Source: Sulfuriroseicoccus oceanibius (GTDB taxonomy: Bacteria > Verrucomicrobiota > Verrucomicrobiia > Verrucomicrobiales > SLCJ01). From it: 64,000 nucleotides of DNA. The notes beneath the pieces were generated by a model. The model ran no database searches. It was not told the DNA's origin and worked only from the letters and a program-made list of their open reading frames with translations. The stretch is taken from positions 1,612,001-1,676,000 of the forward strand of contig NZ_CP066776.1 of NCBI RefSeq assembly GCF_010681825.2. The letters are read 5' to 3'. Shown in pieces: positions 16,079-28,898 of this stretch. The translations under genes and the position numbers were made by a program. Every line of letters begins with the position of its first letter. Position 1 is the stretch's first letter.

Positions 16079-16945
16079 ATGAAGTGTGCAGTGAAATCAG
16101 TCGCGGTTATTGGCCCTGGTGTGTTGGGTGGTTCGCTGGCATTGGCATTGAGTGATGCCGGGCTGGAGGAGTTGCGTTTGTGGGGGCGGCGTGAGGCTGC
16201 GTTGGATGGAGCGATTGGTGCTGGTTTTTCGGGGCGTGTGACGACGGATTTTGAGGAGGCTGTGCGTGGTGTGCAGTTGGTGGTGCTGGCGGTGCCGGTG
16301 GGCGTGATGCCCGATTTGGCGCGGCGTATCGCCAATTTGCCCGAAAGTGAGCGACCTCTGTGGGTGACTGACGTGGGGAGTGTGAAGGGCTCGCTGGCAG
16401 GGGAATTGCCGGCTGTGCTGGATCCAGCGGGAGTTTCGTTTGTCGGGGCTCATCCGATGTGTGGTTCTGAGCAGTCGGGGATCGGGGCGGCGGACCGGAA
16501 CTTGTTCCGCGGGGCACGTTGTTTCGTTTGTCCGGGCGAGACGACGTCCGACTCCGCTCTTGAGGTGGTGCGGAGCTTTTGGTCCGAGGTCGGTTGTGAG
16601 GTTCACAGTATCGATGCGGCCGAGCACGATGCTGTGGTGGCGAAAATCAGTCACTTGCCGCATGTGTTGGCTGCAGTAGCTGCGATTGGTGCGCTCCGCG
16701 AGGATACGGAGATGGGGCGCTTCGCGGGTAATGGCTTGCGTGACACCAGTCGGGTGGCCAGCGGGGGCGTGGCGATGTGGACGGAGATTTTATTGGAGAA
16801 TCAACAAGCGGTGGCCGAGGCCCTTAAGGAGGCTGGCAAAACGCTTGAAGCTTTCGAGCAGGCCGTTGCGCAAGCGGATGCCGCGCGATTGACCGCGTTG
16901 TTGGCAGAGGCCAAGGCTTTGCGCGATGACTTGGCTACATTGTGA
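16079..16945 (+). CDS. tyrA: Prephenate dehydrogenase (TyrA)
   Basis: Oxidises prephenate to 4-hydroxyphenylpyruvate in tyrosine synthesis, using NAD(P)+. The Rossmann signature VIGPGVLGGSLALAL opens the protein, AHPMCGSEQSG is the family active-site motif and KISHLPHV carries the substrate-side His residues. Start ATG 16079 has GGAG ten bases upstream, giving 288 residues; an in-frame GTG at 16031 lacks support. It has no chorismate-mutase or ACT domain, so it is the simple form. Its 3' end overlaps the open frame that leads into aroA, and aroA starts 67 bases on, so the two are probably co-transcribed. Confidence 0.94.
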   Translation: MKCAVKSVAVIGPGVLGGSLALALSDAGLEELRLWGRREAALDGAIGAGFSGRVTTDFEEAVRGVQLVVLAVPVGVMPDLARRIANLPESERPLWVTDVGSVKGSLAGELPAVLDPAGVSFVGAHPMCGSEQSGIGAADRNLFRGARCFVCPGETTSDSALEVVRSFWSEVGCEVHSIDAAEHDAVVAKISHLPHVLAAVAAIGALREDTEMGRFAGNGLRDTSRVASGGVAMWTEILLENQQAVAEALKEAGKTLEAFEQAVAQADAARLTALLAEAKALRDDLATL

Positions 16946-17012
16946 GAAACCACCGACGCCACCTAGACGATTTCGCACTGCTTTTTTTGATCTTTTGTTC
17001 AACCCTACTACA

Positions 17013-18347
17013 ATGCCGCTAATGAAGAATTTGACCATCCATCAGGCCGATCCGGTGCAGGGTGAAATCTCGGTGCCTGGAGATAAAAGCATCTCCCACC
17101 GATCCGCGATTTTTGCCGGTTTGGCGAATGGGACATCCCATATCGAGGGGTTCCTCGCCAGTGACGATTGTTTGTGTACCGCTCGTGCCATGGAAGGTAT
17201 TGGCGCCACGGTGACTCCTGCCGAGGGCGAGGACCCACAGCGGCCGACCAAGCTTACGATCACAGGTGTTGGGATGAACCTGCAGGCCCCACAGTCTGAG
17301 ATTGACTGTGGTAACTCGGGTACCGCCATGCGCCTGCTCGCAGGTGTGCTCGCCGCCCAGCCATTTGAGTCGACTCTCGTGGGCGATGCTTCTTTAAGCG
17401 GTCGTCCGATGGGGCGCATCATCACGCCGATCCAGTTGATGGGTGCCGAGGCGGAAGGTGTGGGCGAGCGCCAGACTGCGCCGCTTACCATCCGTGGCAA
17501 TGAAGTGCACTCCGTGCATTACACATTGCCAATGGCCAGCGCCCAGGTGAAGAGCTGCGTGTTGCTTGCCGGTATGTTCTGTGAGGGGCGCACCAGTATT
17601 CATCAGCCGGCGGAAACCCGCGACCATACCGAGCGTATGTTTGTCCATTTCGGGGTGCCGGTGGAGACCGATGGCAAAGGGTTGGTCGCTATTGAGGGCC
17701 CGGTGAAGCTGGATGCCCGCGACATCACCGTGCCGGGCGATATCTCCAGCGCCGCATTCTGGTTGGTGGCTGCTGCTACCCGTCCTGGTGCCAAACTGAT
17801 CGTGCGGGGTGTGGGCTTGAATCCAACCCGCACAGGTATCCTCGACGTGCTCAAACGCATGGGGGCGGATATCAAAATTACCGTGACCAGCGGGCCGGAC
17901 GATGGTGAGCCAATGGGCGACATCGAAGTGACCGGTAAGAAGTTGCAGGGCGTGGTGATGGAAGGCGATGAAATTGCCAACATTATCGACGAAATCCCAG
18001 TGCTGGCAGTGGCTGGCGCGCTTTCCAATGGTGTCACCGAAATTCGCGACGCCGCCGAGTTGCGCGTCAAGGAAACCGACCGCATTAGCGCCGTGGTGAA
18101 AAACCTCAAGGCCATGGGAGCTGACGTTACCGAGCGTGACAGTGGTATGGTCATCCGAGGTGGGGCGTTGTTGCACGGAGCCGAGCTTGAATGCTTCCAT
18201 GACCACCGTATCGCGATGGCATTCGCCGTGGCCGGGATGACCGCCAAAGGTGAAACCGTGATCAAGGATGTGGCGTGTATCGATACGTCGTATCCGGGCT
18301 TCGATAGCGTATTGGGCAATGCGCTGGCGGGAGAACCCCTCGGCTAG
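17013..18347 (+). CDS. aroA: 3-phosphoshikimate 1-carboxyvinyltransferase (EPSP synthase)
   Basis: Joins phosphoenolpyruvate and shikimate 3-phosphate in the sixth step of the shikimate pathway. Motifs: PGDKSISHRSAI at the N-terminus binds the substrate, GNSGTAMRLLAG follows, and IIDEIPVLAV and ETDRIS and DHRIAMAF lie in the C-terminal half. The Asp in DEIPVLAV is catalytic. Residue Gly-Asn-Ser-Gly-Thr-Ala with Ala at the usual Gly96 region suggests the class II tolerant type, though I cannot be sure. Start is ATG 17013 or ATG 17022; neither has a strong ribosome site. Length is about 444. Confidence 0.96.
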   Translation: MPLMKNLTIHQADPVQGEISVPGDKSISHRSAIFAGLANGTSHIEGFLASDDCLCTARAMEGIGATVTPAEGEDPQRPTKLTITGVGMNLQAPQSEIDCGNSGTAMRLLAGVLAAQPFESTLVGDASLSGRPMGRIITPIQLMGAEAEGVGERQTAPLTIRGNEVHSVHYTLPMASAQVKSCVLLAGMFCEGRTSIHQPAETRDHTERMFVHFGVPVETDGKGLVAIEGPVKLDARDITVPGDISSAAFWLVAAATRPGAKLIVRGVGLNPTRTGILDVLKRMGADIKITVTSGPDDGEPMGDIEVTGKKLQGVVMEGDEIANIIDEIPVLAVAGALSNGVTEIRDAAELRVKETDRISAVVKNLKAMGADVTERDSGMVIRGGALLHGAELECFHDHRIAMAFAVAGMTAKGETVIKDVACIDTSYPGFDSVLGNALAGEPLG

Positions 18348-18374
18348 AGTGGTTGAAATTAAATTTTCTTAGTG

Positions 18375-19034
18375 ATGAACCGAGTGATTTCTATCGATGG
18401 TCCGGCGGCGTCGGGCAAGAGCAGCGTCGCCAAGGCGCTGGCGAAGATTTTGGGTTGGTCGTTTGTGAACTCTGGTGAGTTTTATCGCGCGACGACTTGG
18501 GCAATGTTGGATGCCGGCGTGGACGTCGATAATGAAGTAGCTGTGGCAGAGGCAGCAGGCTCGCTGGAGCTCTCCGCAGAGATGGTCGACGGGATTTCCC
18601 AAGTGACTATCGAGGGTAAGCCGGTGGCATCGGAGTTGATGTCTTCGCCCGAGGTGAATGGTGCGGTTTCCAAAGTAGCGCGGGTCCCTGCGGTGCGGGA
18701 GCTGGTAGTCGAGCGCCTGCGTGCGTTGGCTGATGCTTACGAAGTGACGATGGAAGGTCGCGATATCGGGTCGGTCGTGTTTCCTGAGACTCCCTATAAA
18801 TTCTATGTCGACGCTTCCGAGGAAGTCCGGCAGCAGCGTCGTGCTGCCCAGGGGCTGACCGACCAGATCGCCCAGCGTGATCGCGCGGACTCCCAGCGCA
18901 AGAGTGCGCCGCTGACCATCCCTCAGGGCGCCGTGATTATCGATAGCTCGGAGATGACCATCGATGAGGTGGTCACTGAGATCGGCGATAATTTGGAGAA
19001 CGGAGACTTTGACTTTGGAGGGCCCCGTCCATGA
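18375..19034 (+). CDS. cmk: Cytidylate kinase
   Basis: Phosphorylates CMP and dCMP. P-loop GPAASGKSS is at residues 9-17, and GRDIGSVVFPETPYKFYVDAS contains the CMP-specific Arg and Asp region (GRDIGSVVFP). The 219-residue length is typical. It starts 27 bases after aroA and overlaps plsC by 4 bases (ATGA). The order aroA-cmk is shared by many bacteria. Confidence 0.95.
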   Translation: MNRVISIDGPAASGKSSVAKALAKILGWSFVNSGEFYRATTWAMLDAGVDVDNEVAVAEAAGSLELSAEMVDGISQVTIEGKPVASELMSSPEVNGAVSKVARVPAVRELVVERLRALADAYEVTMEGRDIGSVVFPETPYKFYVDASEEVRQQRRAAQGLTDQIAQRDRADSQRKSAPLTIPQGAVIIDSSEMTIDEVVTEIGDNLENGDFDFGGPRP

Positions 19035-19648
19035 TCTACCGCTTTTTCCGCTTCCTCTGCTGGGTTGTCTTGAAGGTCGGCTTCAAGCATAAGGTCGTGA
19101 ACCGCGAAAATCTGATCGAAGATGGACCGGCGCTGATTGCTTCTAACCACGTCAGCTTTCTCGACCCACCGGCGGTGGGTGTGAGTTTTCACAACCATAT
19201 CAACTACCTGGCGCGCAAGACGCTCTTCAAGGGGTTCTTCGCCTGGTTGTTGCCGCGTCTGTATTCGATCCCGGTCGATCGTGACGGATCGGATATGAGC
19301 AGCTTGAAGAAGATCATTAGTCTGCTCAAAGGTGGCGAGCGTGTGTTGTTGTTCCCAGAGGGGACTCGATCCGACGACGGCGAGGTCAAGTCTGCCGAAC
19401 CTGGGGTGGGGCTGGTGATTGCCAAGAGTGGAGCCCCCGTGCTTCCTGTTCGCGTTTTCGGTGCGTACGAGGCGCTGTCCCGTCATCACGAGAAGGTGAA
19501 GTTCGTGCCGATTACCGTTGTCGTTGGTGAGCCCGTGGATTTCTCCGAGATCGAGGCCCAGGGGCTCAAAGGTAAAGCACTTTATAAAGCGTACGCCGAT
19601 AAGACGATGGAGGCCATTGCGGCACTTGAGTTGCCAGAACCGCGCTAG
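19031..19648 (+). CDS. plsC: 1-acyl-sn-glycerol-3-phosphate acyltransferase (PlsC family)
   Basis: Adds the second acyl chain in phosphatidic acid synthesis. Block I is NHVSFLDP (His and Asp of the HX4D motif), block III is FPEGTRSDDG and block IV is VVIAKSGAPVLPV-like (VIAKSGAPVLPV). A hydrophobic N-terminal stretch (FFRFLCWVVLKVGF) binds the membrane. It overlaps the end of cmk by 4 bases and ends before a clear terminator. 205 residues is at the short end of the family but complete. Confidence 0.92.
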   Translation: MIYRFFRFLCWVVLKVGFKHKVVNRENLIEDGPALIASNHVSFLDPPAVGVSFHNHINYLARKTLFKGFFAWLLPRLYSIPVDRDGSDMSSLKKIISLLKGGERVLLFPEGTRSDDGEVKSAEPGVGLVIAKSGAPVLPVRVFGAYEALSRHHEKVKFVPITVVVGEPVDFSEIEAQGLKGKALYKAYADKTMEAIAALELPEPR

Positions 19649-19660
19649 ATGAGACTTACT

Positions 19661-19691
19661 GCCGGTACCCATCCAGGGTGCCGGTTTTTTT
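19661..19691 (+). terminator. Terminator of tyrA-aroA-cmk-plsC
   Basis: GCCGGTACCC and GGGTGCCGG form a stem with a loop of five bases, followed by seven T. Confidence 0.9.
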
Positions 19692-20204
19692 GTGCCCACG
19701 GCGAATGGGCTTTGCGTGAGGCGTTGCTGTCGACTCCCGGGGTGTGCGTGCCTGTTGATCTGTGGTTGTGGGGGGGGGCGAATTCGAATTTTTAGTGAAT
19801 ATTCGTACCGTCGTACGTTGCTGGATTTCAGCGGGTTGAGGGGTGGGTGCGGGGTGTGAATATGCGAATAATTCGCACCTTCCGCCTCAAAATGAGTTGC
19901 GGGGACTTTGGGCGTGCGTATACTTCAAGCCCGGCCGGAACGAGCCGGACGCGAACGACGCGAAGTCGATCGCCTGCTGCTTCAACGAGAGTTGAGCGAA
20001 GGTGGTCGTTTTTTTATGTCCGAGCGTGTGAGATCTTTTGAAAAGTTGGATTCGTGCTGGCCGGAGAGTGTCAGTATGAATTGGAGAAGAAAAGGCTAAA
20101 ATGTGTACTGTGCGGTGACAAGTTTATCGCACGGGTCTGGCAAGTGGCTGTGGAGCTGCTTGATCGGACTGAAAACTTTTTGGCAATACGCCAATACCAA
20201 TTTC
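19692..20204. promoter_or_regulatory. rRNA operon upstream region
   Basis: No convincing gene. A 13-base palindrome GCGAATAATTCGC (19864-19876) and nearby GTGAATAT motifs lie about 330 bases before 16S and may bind a regulator. A short open reading frame at 19908-20099 has no recognised family. A small hairpin TTGGC/GCCAA at 20180-20194 lies just before 16S. I cannot place the promoters with confidence. Confidence 0.45.
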
Positions 20205-21759
<1,555 letters not shown>

Positions 21760-21956
21760 TAATTTGACCGGTCCGTCTCACGGAATCATCCGGCAAATAG
21801 GTCGACGCCTAAGTGCTGCTTGCAGCATAAGTCTGGAAACAGGCAGGCGCAGTCAGGGAAGAAATGAACTGACAACTCACAACCTTGAGTGCGTTTGGAA
21901 TCGCGCAGTGCACATTTTAGTCTTTACTTCTCCTTCCACAAAAACCGTTTTCCAAC

Positions 21957-22032
21957 GGGGGTATAGCTCAGTTGGTAGAGCGCCAGCTTTGCAAGCTGGA
22001 TGTCTGGGGTTCGAATCCCCATGCCTCCACCA
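21957..22032 (+). tRNA. tRNA-Ala (TGC)
   Basis: Cloverleaf with acceptor GGGGGTA paired to TGCCTCC, D loop, anticodon stem CCAGC/GCTGG and anticodon TGC at 21990-21992, T arm GGGGTTCGAATCCCC and encoded CCA. It lies in the 16S-23S spacer and comes before tRNA-Ile. Confidence 0.96.
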
Positions 22033-22116
22033 ACGTCTTCAAGTAGCGAGTAGGAAGTAGGGAGTAGGAAGGGAAACCTTGCTACTAGCTGCCAGCTACT
22101 GGCTACGCCAAATGAA
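22033..22116. repeat. Inter-tRNA spacer with GTAGGAAGTAGGGAGTAGGA-like short repeats
   Basis: A purine-rich stretch of near-repeats (AGTAGCG, AGTAGGA, AGTAGGG, AGTAGGA) is followed by GCTACTAGCTGCCAGCTACTG. It resembles the GGGAAGTC repeat at 31.3 kb in composition and unit style but not in sequence. Confidence 0.5.
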
Positions 22117-22193
22117 GGGCCTGTAGCTCAGTTGGTTAGAGCGCGCGCTTGATAAGCGTGAGGTCACAGGTTCAAGTCCTGTCTGGCCCACCA
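22117..22193 (+). tRNA. tRNA-Ile (GAT)
   Basis: Cloverleaf with anticodon GAT at 22151-22153, T arm ACAGGTTCAAGTCCTGT, encoded CCA. Acceptor GGGCCTG pairs with CTGGCCC except for a T-T mismatch at the sixth pair. It lies between tRNA-Ala and 23S, the reverse of the Ile-Ala order found in most bacteria. Confidence 0.95.
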
Positions 22194-22248
22194 TTTATTG
22201 AGACGTTGTTGGTTTGAGTGGAACGACGGTGACCCAAAAGAGATGGTT

Positions 22249-22338
22249 CTTTGATATCTGTATGCAGGATAAAAAGTAATATAGAAATACAATTTCATTG
22301 TGTGACAATGATTTCTATCCTGACGTCTAGTAGAAATA
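22249..22338 (+). other. 23S 5' processing-stem arm
   Basis: TTGATATCTGTATGCAG (22250-22267) is the reverse complement of CTGCATACAGATATCA downstream of 23S at 25329-25344; a further TCCTGACGT pairs with ACGTCAGGA at about 25274-25282. The long double strand should be cut by RNase III to release 23S. A boxA-like GGTTCTTTGA precedes it. Confidence 0.75.
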
Positions 22339-22403
22339 CTAACAACGGCAAATTTTGTAATGATCCTCCCTTGAGGGGGTGAGTTACTTACTGATCTAAA
22401 TCA

Positions 22404-25244
<2,841 letters not shown>

Positions 25245-25487
25245 GTTTAGATTGGTTTTATTTCTCTAAACGAACGTCAGGAATGACGGGAATCGAAAGA
25301 CACAAGATTGTGTTTCTTATTACCTCTTCTGCATACAGATATCAGTGAATCACCCCAAGGAGGTTCACTCACACGTCAGCTCAGACTGAGTTGTTCGCGT
25401 AGATCTTTTTTCATCAAGTTCTGAAACCAGGCAACTGGTCATCAGATTACCAGCCACGAAACGAATGAATCGGCATCGTGGCTGCCA

Positions 25488-25602
25488 TCTGGTGGCTATA
25501 GCACGTTGGTCCCACCCGGTCCCATCCCGAACCCGGAAGTGAAACGACGTTGCGCCGATGGTAGTGTGGCGATAGGCCATGCGAGAGTAGGTCGCCGCCA
25601 GA
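25488..25602 (+). rRNA. rrf: 5S ribosomal RNA
   Basis: The arms TCTGGTGGC and GCCGCCAGA close the molecule. Internal CCCACCCGGTCCCATCCCGAACC and GAAGTGAAACG motifs, and the final GCGAGAGTAGGTCG, are the 5S hallmark. Length is 115. It is last in the operon. Confidence 0.95.
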
Positions 25603-25612
25603 ACTTGATGGT

Positions 25613-25646
25613 CCCCATCTCCGAATAGGAGATGGGGATTTTTTTT
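25613..25646 (+). terminator. rRNA operon terminator
   Basis: CCCCATCTCC and GGAGATGGGG form a perfect 10-bp stem with loop GAATA, followed by nine T. It lies ten bases after 5S. Confidence 0.96.
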
Positions 25647-25691
25647 GCCCTGAATTCGGGAGGTGAGTACTGGTGGGACGGCGGTGGAGAA

Positions 25692-25721
25692 ATAGGCCCT
25701 GATAGGGCCTATAAGACTTAT
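25692..25721. repeat. ATAGGCCCT palindromic mini-repeat
   Basis: ATAGGCCCT and AGGGCCTAT are inverted with a 3-base loop, followed by palindromic ATAAGACTTAT. A related ATAGGTCCTAT occurs at 34083-34093. Both are short, between genes, and of a kind common in Verrucomicrobia. Confidence 0.45.
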
Positions 25722-25830
25722 GGGAAGGTTGAACGAGCACGGCGTGGTGCTTTGTGAACGGACGGTGAATTCGATGTGAAGTGTCCCTTTGTGATGGTTG
25801 GTGGTTCTTTGGTCCGTTATTGAGGGGGCT

Positions 25831-26547
25831 GTGAGAGCGATATCTTTAATCCGAATTGGCTTGTTGGGGGGTATTGCGTGTTTTGCTGTGCTGGCATTGC
25901 ATCCGGTCAACAGCACACTCCTGAGGATTGGAGTGTTAACTTGTTTGGTGGGGGCGTGGATTGGGGCATTGGTTTTGTGGTGGATGCGTCGAACCTTCCG
26001 GGTTTGCTGGTTAATGTTGCCGTTGATTTTTGCGGTTCCATTTTTGCTGCCCGGTCGCCCGATTGATGCGGAAGAATTGCGGGACGATTACGTGGCGAGG
26101 ATGTCGGGATTTGAAGGCACCTCCTATCATTGGGGCGGTGAGACCGAGCGGGGGATTGATTGTTCTGGTTTGCCCAGGCGTGCGTTGCGTGATGCTCTGT
26201 TGGTGTACGGGGTGCGGCACGCCAATGGCAGGGCATTGCGGTTGTGGCTTGAGCACTGGTGGTTTGATGCCAGTGCCAGAGCGTTGAGTGAGGGCTACCG
26301 CGATTACACGGTGCCACTGGGGGCGGGTGGGAAGATCCGCGACATGAGCTATGATGGGCTGTTGCCCGGCGACTTGGCGGTGACGACCGATGGTGTGCAC
26401 GTCCTGGCCTATTTGGGGGAGGAACGGTGGATCCAGGCGGACCCGGGGATTGGCGAGGTGGCAGTGCTTCACGGCCGCAACGACTGTAACATCTGGTTTT
26501 CGCGGCCAGTGACCATGCATCGCTGGAGGCTTCTTTCCGGCGGGTGA
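25831..26547 (+). CDS. Membrane-anchored NlpC/P60 family cysteine peptidase
   Basis: Two to three membrane helices occupy residues 5-75. The C-terminal domain is NlpC/P60: SYHWGGETERGIDCSGL contains the catalytic Cys111, and TTDGVHVLAYLG contains His190. These enzymes cut peptidoglycan stem peptides. The GTG at 25831 is preceded by GAGGGG at good spacing; an in-frame TTG at 25798 is an alternative. The catalytic third polar residue cannot be fixed. It is unusual to have membrane helices before rather than a signal peptide, so the enzyme would face the periplasm from the membrane. It overlaps the next open frame by 4 bases but not the chosen start of the next gene. Confidence 0.8.
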   Translation: MRAISLIRIGLLGGIACFAVLALHPVNSTLLRIGVLTCLVGAWIGALVLWWMRRTFRVCWLMLPLIFAVPFLLPGRPIDAEELRDDYVARMSGFEGTSYHWGGETERGIDCSGLPRRALRDALLVYGVRHANGRALRLWLEHWWFDASARALSEGYRDYTVPLGAGGKIRDMSYDGLLPGDLAVTTDGVHVLAYLGEERWIQADPGIGEVAVLHGRNDCNIWFSRPVTMHRWRLLSGG

Positions 26548-26600
26548 ACGGGGGATTCGAATTGTATGTAGCTCAGGGCTGGATTTACACTGCTGGTTCA

Positions 26601-27326
26601 ATGAGGAGGTGGATCGTATTGCTTTTGTCGGTGCTTTGTGGCGGCAGTGGGCTCTCTGCCGAGCCTGTGCGGCATGTGATCAATGGGGTGGCGTACCGCG
26701 TGCTGACGGTTTCGCCGGAGAAGGTGCGGATTGTGTGGAAGGACGGCGAGGGGAGGATTCTTCGGCGGTTTCCGGCGGCTGCGCGTTATCTTGATGAACA
26801 GGGTGAAAAGGTAGCCGCGTTGATGAATGGCGGGATTTTCGAGCCTGGCGGAGTTCCGAGTGGGTTGTTGGTGGTAGCGGGTGAGCAACAGCAGCCGCTG
26901 AATCTGGCCGACGGTAATGGGAACTTCTTTCTCAAGCCCAATGGTGTGTTTTTGATCGGCGCCAAGGGAGCCGCAGTGGTGCGGGCGAATGAGTATCCAG
27001 CGCATGCCGCCGGGGTGCGCTGGGCGGTGCAGTCGGGGCCGCTTTTGATCAGGGCTGGTAAAGTGCACCCCGCTTTTCTCAAGGATTCCGACTCTAGGCT
27101 TCATCGGAATGGTGTCGGCGTGAATGACAAGGGGGAGGTGGTTTTGATCATCACCGAGATCCGTTCGGCCAAGAAGCCCAACTTGTATGAGTTCGCCCAA
27201 GTGTTCGCACGCTTTGGTTGTCGTGACGCACTGTTCCTCGATGGAGATATCAGTCAGCTACGTACCGGGAAATCGATGACGCGGTTCAGCAACCGGTTTG
27301 GCTCGATTATTGCGGTGGTGGAGTAG
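26601..27326 (+). CDS. Phosphodiester glycosidase family protein (DUF2233)
   Basis: A signal peptide (residues 1-21, ending GLSAEP) precedes a domain of the NAGPA/DUF2233 family. Motifs are NGGIFEPGGVPSGLLV, VQSGPLLI, RNGVGVNDKGEVVLIITE (RNGVGVNDKGEVV) and ALFLDGDISQL; the Asp/Asn/Gly residues at these points form the family active site. The human member uncovers mannose 6-phosphate; bacterial ones act on cell-envelope phosphodiesters. The ATG at 26601 sits in CAATGAGGAGG. It follows the NlpC/P60 gene and both may remodel the envelope. Confidence 0.85.
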   Translation: MRRWIVLLLSVLCGGSGLSAEPVRHVINGVAYRVLTVSPEKVRIVWKDGEGRILRRFPAAARYLDEQGEKVAALMNGGIFEPGGVPSGLLVVAGEQQQPLNLADGNGNFFLKPNGVFLIGAKGAAVVRANEYPAHAAGVRWAVQSGPLLIRAGKVHPAFLKDSDSRLHRNGVGVNDKGEVVLIITEIRSAKKPNLYEFAQVFARFGCRDALFLDGDISQLRTGKSMTRFSNRFGSIIAVVE

Positions 27327-27648
27327 AGGGGAGGAAGTGGTCGCTGCGCTCCGTTGGGTTTGGTGGCCGGGTACAATCCGGCGAGCCTGGGAGCGCTACG
27401 GTTGGCAACGTATTTTTGCTTTCAATGCCACCGAGGGCTCAGAGTCCACAGAGGATCGGGTAACCACGAAGGGCGCGAAGATCACGAAGGTTTCGTTGCG
27501 GGGTTTCGGGGGTGGAGGTCGACAGAGATCTCGTCCAGCCAGAGCTGCGCGTGGTTTGGAGGGGCACAAAAAATGGGAACCGAACGAGTGGACGTCCGGT
27601 TCCCTGAGATGAATTGATGATCTGCTGCGGTGTTCGAGGATCAGCTGA
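27327..27648. other. Intergenic region with degenerate CACGAAGG-type repeat
   Basis: No gene. The stretch 27459-27500 contains ACCACGAAGG, GCGCGAAGATC and ACGAAGG, a short direct-repeat type known from many environmental genomes. The 3' end holds a terminator hairpin for the convergent kamA gene. Confidence 0.6.
27566..27604 (-). terminator. Terminator of kamA
   Basis: On the minus strand GGGAACCG and CGGTTCCC form a stem followed by ATTTTTTG. It lies 45 bases past the kamA stop. Confidence 0.8.
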
Positions 27649-28815
27649 TCAGCACTCGACCTTTGGCGAGCTCTGCTTGGCTTCAGGGTAGGAGAAGCGC
27701 TTGTTTTCGAAGTTGCGGATCAGGACGTGATCGTTGTCGTGCTCGAGCAGGTAGTTCGGGTTCATTGGAACCTTGCCGCCGCCGCCCGGGGCGTCGATGA
27801 CGTATTGTGGCACGGCGTAGCCGGTGGTGTGGCCGCGCAGTCCTTCGATGATTTCGATGCCCTTTTCCACGCTGGCTCGGAGGTGGGCCGACCCTTTGAT
27901 CAGGTCGCACTGGTAGAGGTAGTACGGACGGGTGCGGCACATCAGCAGCTTGTGGACGAGGGCACGTTGGACTTCGACCGAGTCGTTCACGCCGGCGAGG
28001 AGCACCGACTGGTTGCCGAGCGGCACGCCGTGGTTGGCGAGGCGCTCAAGGCCGGCCTTGACCTCGCTGGTGAGTTCCTTCGGATGGTTGGCGTGAACCG
28101 AGATCCAGAGTGGGTGGAACTTGGCGAGCATTTCGCACAACTGTGGAGTGATGCGCTGCGGTAGGAAAATTGGGATGCGCGAGCCGATGCGGATGAACTC
28201 GACGTGTTTGATCGAGCGCAAGCGCGTGAGTATTTTCTCGAGTTTGGCGTCGGAGAGGAGCAATGGGTCGCCGCCGGAGAGCAGGACGTCGCGGATCTCC
28301 GGGTGTTCTTCGATGTAGCGGAATGCCATTTCGAACTGGAGCTCCAAATGCTGGTCGCCCACGCCAGAGACCACGCGCGAGCGGGTGCAGTAACGGCAGT
28401 AGGAGGCGCAGCGGTCGGTGACGAGAAAGAGGACGCGGTCCGGGTAGCGGTGGACGAGGCCGGGGACGGGCATATGGCTATCCTCGCCGCATGGGTCGGC
28501 CATTTCTTCCTTGGAGAGCTGGGTTTCCTCGACGCGTGGGATGACCTGTCGGCGGATCGGGCAGTTGGGATCGTTGGCGTCGATCAGGTTGAAGAAGTGA
28601 GGGGTCACGGCCATTGCGAGTTTCGATCCGGTGAGGATGATGCCTTCGCGTTCTTCGTCGGTGAGATTGATGTGGCGTTCGATCTCCTCGAGTGTGGTGA
28701 CTCGGTTCTTGAGTTGCCACGTGTGGGAGTTCCAGTCGGCTTCCGAGATGTTCTGGTCTGCCCAGTAGCCGGGAGCTGCGGAGGAGAAGGATTTGTCGGT
28801 GGACGAGATAGGCAT
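27649..28815 (-). CDS. kamA: Lysine 2,3-aminomutase
   Basis: Radical SAM, PLP-dependent enzyme that converts L-lysine to beta-lysine. The iron-sulfur cysteines are Cys136, Cys140 and Cys143 in DRCASYCRYC. The AdoMet region is followed by the PLP/substrate motifs GYAVPQYVIDAPGGGGKVP, summarised by DAPGGGGK with the PLP lysine. The GVNDS motif and the substrate Asp in YVIDAP are kept, which favours a true aminomutase over EpmB. Length 388 is slightly shorter than the clostridial enzyme (416), mainly at the C-terminus. No beta-lysine acetyltransferase (ablB) is beside it; the neighbour downstream is an unrelated hypothetical. Confidence 0.93.
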   Translation of the reverse strand: MPISSTDKSFSSAAPGYWADQNISEADWNSHTWQLKNRVTTLEEIERHINLTDEEREGIILTGSKLAMAVTPHFFNLIDANDPNCPIRRQVIPRVEETQLSKEEMADPCGEDSHMPVPGLVHRYPDRVLFLVTDRCASYCRYCTRSRVVSGVGDQHLELQFEMAFRYIEEHPEIRDVLLSGGDPLLLSDAKLEKILTRLRSIKHVEFIRIGSRIPIFLPQRITPQLCEMLAKFHPLWISVHANHPKELTSEVKAGLERLANHGVPLGNQSVLLAGVNDSVEVQRALVHKLLMCRTRPYYLYQCDLIKGSAHLRASVEKGIEIIEGLRGHTTGYAVPQYVIDAPGGGGKVPMNPNYLLEHDNDHVLIRNFENKRFSYPEAKQSSPKVEC

Positions 28816-28898
28816 AATAAATGTTCTTTTCGTGACCGTGGGGGAGGTACTTGTAGCACTGGATACCCAGAGCTGGCAAAAATTGCATAGAATTGCCG

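Noticed and set aside
19847-20099. Small protein genes upstream of 16S, such as the Arg-rich frame at 19908
   Set aside because: No recognisable family, competing overlapping frames and no ribosome site. I considered ribosomal protein S21 but the sequence does not fit.
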